NCBI GenBank assembly: GCA_017396005.1
Contig: JAFQNG010000058.1
Coordinates: forward strand, 1-64,000
From: Desulfovibrio sp.
GTDB lineage: Bacteria; Desulfobacterota; Desulfovibrionia; Desulfovibrionales; Desulfovibrionaceae
Direction: 5' to 3'
DNA: 64,000 nt
Shown here: positions 62,101-64,000 of the stretch, piece by piece
Position numbering within the stretch: position 1 is the stretch's first letter
How the letters are laid out: every line of letters begins with the position of its first letter
Made by a program: the position numbers and the translations under genes
The notes under the pieces: generated by a model
What the model was told of the DNA's origin: nothing
What the model saw: only the letters and a program-made list of their open reading frames with translations
Databases searched by the model: none

Positions 62101-62326
62101 AATTGTTCTTGTTGGACAGGGAGGAGAGCATATTGCTGGCGGCCTGCACCTGATCAATGATCTGGCCAAAGGCCTCGTAGCGCAGATTCCAGTCACTTTT
62201 CCAGGCTTCCAGGCGCCGCAGCTGAGTGGATTCTATCTGTTTGAGCTGCTCAAGCACCTTGTCAAAATTGGTGTCATTGCCGCTCAGACCACTGATGGAA
62301 TTGGAACCGGAAATACTGATGGACAT
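59198..62326 (-). CDS. fliD: Flagellar filament cap protein FliD, oversized
   Basis: 1042 residues, about twice the usual length. N-terminal D0/D1 region (DKVLEQLKQIESTQLRRLEAWKSDWNLRYEAFGQIIDQVQAASNMLSSLSNK) and C-terminal coiled coil (RENYRNIMENIDAKIEKEQYRISVWESRQKQIFANLETLLAQYGEQQKTLESQLAQL) are conserved. The middle, roughly residues 230-650, is Ser/Thr/Asp-rich with repeated beta-domain-like segments and is encoded by visibly AT-richer DNA (about 60470-61560). It caps the filament and may expose the middle as a surface or adhesive domain (inference). Sigma-28 promoter at 62439-62465. Confidence 0.92.
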   Translation of the reverse strand: MSISISGSNSISGLSGNDTNFDKVLEQLKQIESTQLRRLEAWKSDWNLRYEAFGQIIDQVQAASNMLSSLSNKNNFVTKNVTSSNENIVTAVANASAQDVQHAINVTQVASNAIWANIGHTFGSKDDVINTSGSTQKFEYTYAGKRYSVDIPNKTTLDSFVNLVNNDVNNPGVKVSLIQTGSGYVFQVAGKDTGSANDLIIHNTGLVGMDATGTSSTWVTNNALNLTEGVTNPTQYVFDVVLDSGVSKSITIRGDATAQEVVDAFNNAAGGISASLDSTGNLIVAGVQSFTRRTAADSAYKAAGLNVRVGNLNEALLSSSSNEELTFSVLMNNGKTREFTISGGASKKTFLAQLAQATQDSDTVDIGMDSDGSWSINLSGVTSISQTSGTDASLAYTSEKYDGTKKDDYLIASISGNTTLTFGTNDSDGTDNISITDRLSDDEQALRYTLVRNDGSAVYVDFSSEEVKNGATYKDLYVRIKSVAQDKGIAFIEDGTNQLTLNGITSFRLTTGSGAMAGITAETKSSFIISKDDIFYTDSTGAVLLEEPPSLQYTITLNDGSERKVTVDSGKTMNEVISQIQGELTGTGASARLVDANGAAWVDEQTSGAAYLEFQNVQSVTGPGIRGQVATSTNWSIQRAANARYQIDNWPLEMESETNQVSDVIEGVIFSIQDTGAARISVSTDVTSVEQSIQNFLDAINSVLLTINELTAYDEDKEVTSNDPNDMGNDNYSASGLTNQKGSLLTGNYGVQLLKSRFTSLLTSSPAGFQSRTTAEDILSGDVLATLANLGIKMDNTTTSDTYGFFVIAPASGIAELQNMDAENYNNMITNNLEAVVDFFCASGSGSSSTSDFRYGSHVEGITKAGVYDVEYEVDGNGNITSVTVGGVEATRDTSQPGYYYSVASGDARGLSILIDNLEPTTPGNPHKGQVRIKEGLVQTVNNFLKAELNYTDVNVPTNASPQEYADAVALKSKNGALMVLRENYRNIMENIDAKIEKEQYRISVWESRQKQIFANLETLLAQYGEQQKTLESQLAQLGNGD

Positions 62327-62438
62327 ACCTGCCTCTCACTGCGAAAAGTTCTTGCTGATACCTGATTAAGAACTTTATGCAAAAATCATGCAAAGAAAAA
62401 TTTTCCCTGCCAGGAACGTAAAAACGCTCCTGCCTGCT

Positions 62439-62465
62439 CTATCGGCCATCTGACTGAAATGTTTA
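62439..62465 (-). promoter_or_regulatory. sigma-28 (FliA) promoter of fliD-fliS
   Basis: On the minus strand TAAA (62465-62462), 15-nt spacer, GCCGATAG (62446-62439), one base away from TAAA-N15-GCCGATAA. It lies ~113 nt upstream of the fliD ATG. Confidence 0.85.
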
Positions 62466-62492
62466 GTGCAGCCGCCACGAGAGCGGCTGCAC
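62466..62492 (-). terminator. Hairpin ending the mscS-like transcript
   Basis: 10-bp stem GTGCAGCCGC/GCGGCTGCAC with a 7-nt loop, 20 bp after the channel gene stop. No clear T-run; it abuts the -35 of the fliD promoter. Confidence 0.55.
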
Positions 62493-62512
62493 CAGACGTC
62501 AGAACCTGTGTA

Positions 62513-64000
62513 TCAGGCTGTCTGCGTATAATCTTCCCTGTCCGGGGCGGGCTCCTCTGCTCTGCCTGCCCGCCGCACAACGCGACGCCCTCTGGGCAAG
62601 ACCGGGCGACGGCGGGACAGCCGCGCTGCTGCATTACGTATGGGCACCGGGCGAGACACGGCCATTTCTTTGATGTGTACATCCATCTGCGGGAAGGGCA
62701 CATCAATGTTGTGCTCACGGAAGAGCCTGTCCAGCTTCATGCGAAGATCTGAGGCCGTAGCAGTGCCCTCATCGTAATCCCGCACCCAGAAACGCAGCGT
62801 GAAATCCAGGCTGCTGGCACCGAAAGCCATGAAACTCACGGTAGGCGTGGGATACTTGAGCACACCGTCATGAGCGGCAGCCACGCCCAGCATCAGCTTG
62901 GTGACCAGCTCCGTATCTGAACCATAGGCCACACCCACAGTCACTTCCCGCCGTACAGTACGGCTGTTGCGCGTCCAGTTGATGAGACGGCTGGCCACAA
63001 ATTCTGAATTGGGTACATAGATAAGAGCATTGTCATAGGTCTCTACCATAGTGGCTCGTACGCTGATCTTACGTACTCTGCCTGTGACGCCGCCCAGCTC
63101 CACCACATCACCCACCTGCAGGATGCGACTGAAAATAAGGATCAGACCGGAGAGGAAGTTATTGACTATGGTATGCGTACCGAAACCGATGCCTACAGAC
63201 AGACCACCGGCCACCATGGCCAGATTGCTCAGCTCCATACCCAGAGAGCGCAGCACAAAAAGGCCGAAAAAGGCCCAGAGCGTATAGGTGAATGCCGTCT
63301 GCAGGGGGGGGATGAGCGTTGCGTCCATAGACAGCCCCTGTTTGGGCAATTTGGCCAGAAAACGCGACCCCATACTCACGGCAGTACGCGTGAGATAAAA
63401 GACGCTGATGATCATCAGCACCTGAACGACATTGAACTGTGTTTCACCCACACTGACGCTCTTGAGCAGATATTCGCGCAGAAGGTAGATGCCGCCGGGC
63501 AGCGTGCAGACCCACAGAAGCACACCCACTACGGCAATGACCAGCACCAGAGGTGCAGCCAGAGCCAGGGCCAGTCGGGCCATGGCGGCACGCGCCCCCT
63601 CCTGCGGCAGACGCTCGTGGAAAGAGCTGACCAGAGCCATGCCGCCCAGACTCAGCTGCAGGGCCAGCGAGCAGGAGATAAAAATAAGATAGAATATCTG
63701 ACTGTATATGTGCAGGCCGCAAAGGCTCAGGATCAGACAGATCCAGAGTACCACCACATCGATATCCAGCAGGCCGGGCTCCAGCTGCAGAGGGCCGTAG
63801 TCACGCCGGGCCCGATACCGCCGGAGCAGAAGCGCCAGACAGATGAGGCCTGTCCAGATCAGCAGGGCCAAGGGCTGGGTCATGGGCAGATAGAGGAGCA
63901 CATAGGAACAGAGCGTTGGCGGGATGACCAGCAGAAGCGGTGACGGGCCGGGAGCAACCTCGGGGTGATGCAGCAGACGCATATCCCAGGCCAGCATGAC
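62513..64000 (-). CDS. MscS-family mechanosensitive channel (5' end outside window)
   Basis: At least 495 residues are visible; the frame is still open at the window edge and the first Met seen (63997) is probably internal. Several hydrophobic segments precede the MscS core: LSNLAMVAGGLSVGIGFGTHTIVNNFLSGLILIFSR is the pore helix and beta-domain entry, followed by VGDVVELGGVTGRVRKISVRATMVETYDNALIYVPNSEF. The long N-terminal membrane region indicates a large MscS (MscK/YnaI-like) type. The C-terminal tail is Arg/Pro-rich. Confidence 0.9.
   Translation of the reverse strand, partial: VMLAWDMRLLHHPEVAPGPSPLLLVIPPTLCSYVLLYLPMTQPLALLIWTGLICLALLLRRYRARRDYGPLQLEPGLLDIDVVVLWICLILSLCGLHIYSQIFYLIFISCSLALQLSLGGMALVSSFHERLPQEGARAAMARLALALAAPLVLVIAVVGVLLWVCTLPGGIYLLREYLLKSVSVGETQFNVVQVLMIISVFYLTRTAVSMGSRFLAKLPKQGLSMDATLIPPLQTAFTYTLWAFFGLFVLRSLGMELSNLAMVAGGLSVGIGFGTHTIVNNFLSGLILIFSRILQVGDVVELGGVTGRVRKISVRATMVETYDNALIYVPNSEFVASRLINWTRNSRTVRREVTVGVAYGSDTELVTKLMLGVAAAHDGVLKYPTPTVSFMAFGASSLDFTLRFWVRDYDEGTATASDLRMKLDRLFREHNIDVPFPQMDVHIKEMAVSRPVPIRNAAARLSRRRPVLPRGRRVVRRAGRAEEPAPDREDYTQTA

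Overview
The window reads as one contiguous chromosomal segment of a sulfate-reducing deltaproteobacterium of the Desulfovibrionaceae, close to the Desulfovibrio desulfuricans group. The evidence is gene content: a lactate-oxidation cluster (GlcD/GlcF-type flavoprotein and Fe-S subunits, LutC, a fused LutB-LutA protein and lactate permease), a selenocysteine-containing periplasmic formate dehydrogenase with FdhE, a Desulfovibrio-type hybrid cluster protein with a Crp/Fnr regulator, sigma-54 and sigma-28 flagellar promoters, and moderately high GC. I see no rRNA, IS element, prophage, CRISPR array or replication origin. Species is not determinable from sequence alone.

Layout. 1-320: three tRNA genes (Glu, Glu, Gln) behind one strong promoter. 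355-1995: an FmdE-MoeA-like fusion. 2251-8108: a complete RND efflux operon. 8403-10244: a membrane-anchored hypothetical protein, then flagellin with a sigma-54 promoter. 10438-16802: housekeeping genes (rnc, a radical SAM-DUF2344 fusion, cheW, xth, a stand-alone IMP cyclohydrolase domain). 16865-20543: hflX, an HD-domain protein and a secreted protein. 20540-29191: a long leftward run made of a TAXI substrate-binding protein, DUF1850, polA, a GNAT-like/TraB fusion, a GNAT-like paralogue, a radical SAM protein and a phosphopantetheinyl transferase; the last four form the least explained unit of the window. 29351-31856: DedA, a hydrolase-like pseudoenzyme and a secreted protein. 31863-38784: fdhE, fdhB, fdhA (UGA = Sec) and acs. 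39137-46756: lactate operon, with a decayed C-terminal stub of a second lactate permease at its downstream end. 46926-54304: EVE protein, esterase, two CBS proteins with an SLC13 transporter, a DAACS symporter, an M23 peptidase and a TtcA-like protein. 54390-55888: rpoZ-dnaJ. 55946-58356: hcp and its probable regulator, with an excellent Crp/Fnr-type operator. 58424-62465: fliS and an unusually large fliD with a sigma-28 promoter. 62513-end: a MscS channel running off the window.

How it works together. Lactate enters through LldP and is oxidised by the membrane-associated GlcD/GlcF/Lut proteins. Formate is oxidised in the periplasm by the selenoenzyme FdhAB, whose maturation needs FdhE and molybdopterin or tungstopterin handling, to which the FmdE-MoeA fusion may belong. 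Acetate can be activated by Acs. Hcp and its regulator indicate a nitrosative-stress response. Motility genes are controlled in two tiers: flagellin by sigma-54 and the filament cap by sigma-28. The most promising uncharacterised system is the four-gene cassette at 20540-24970.
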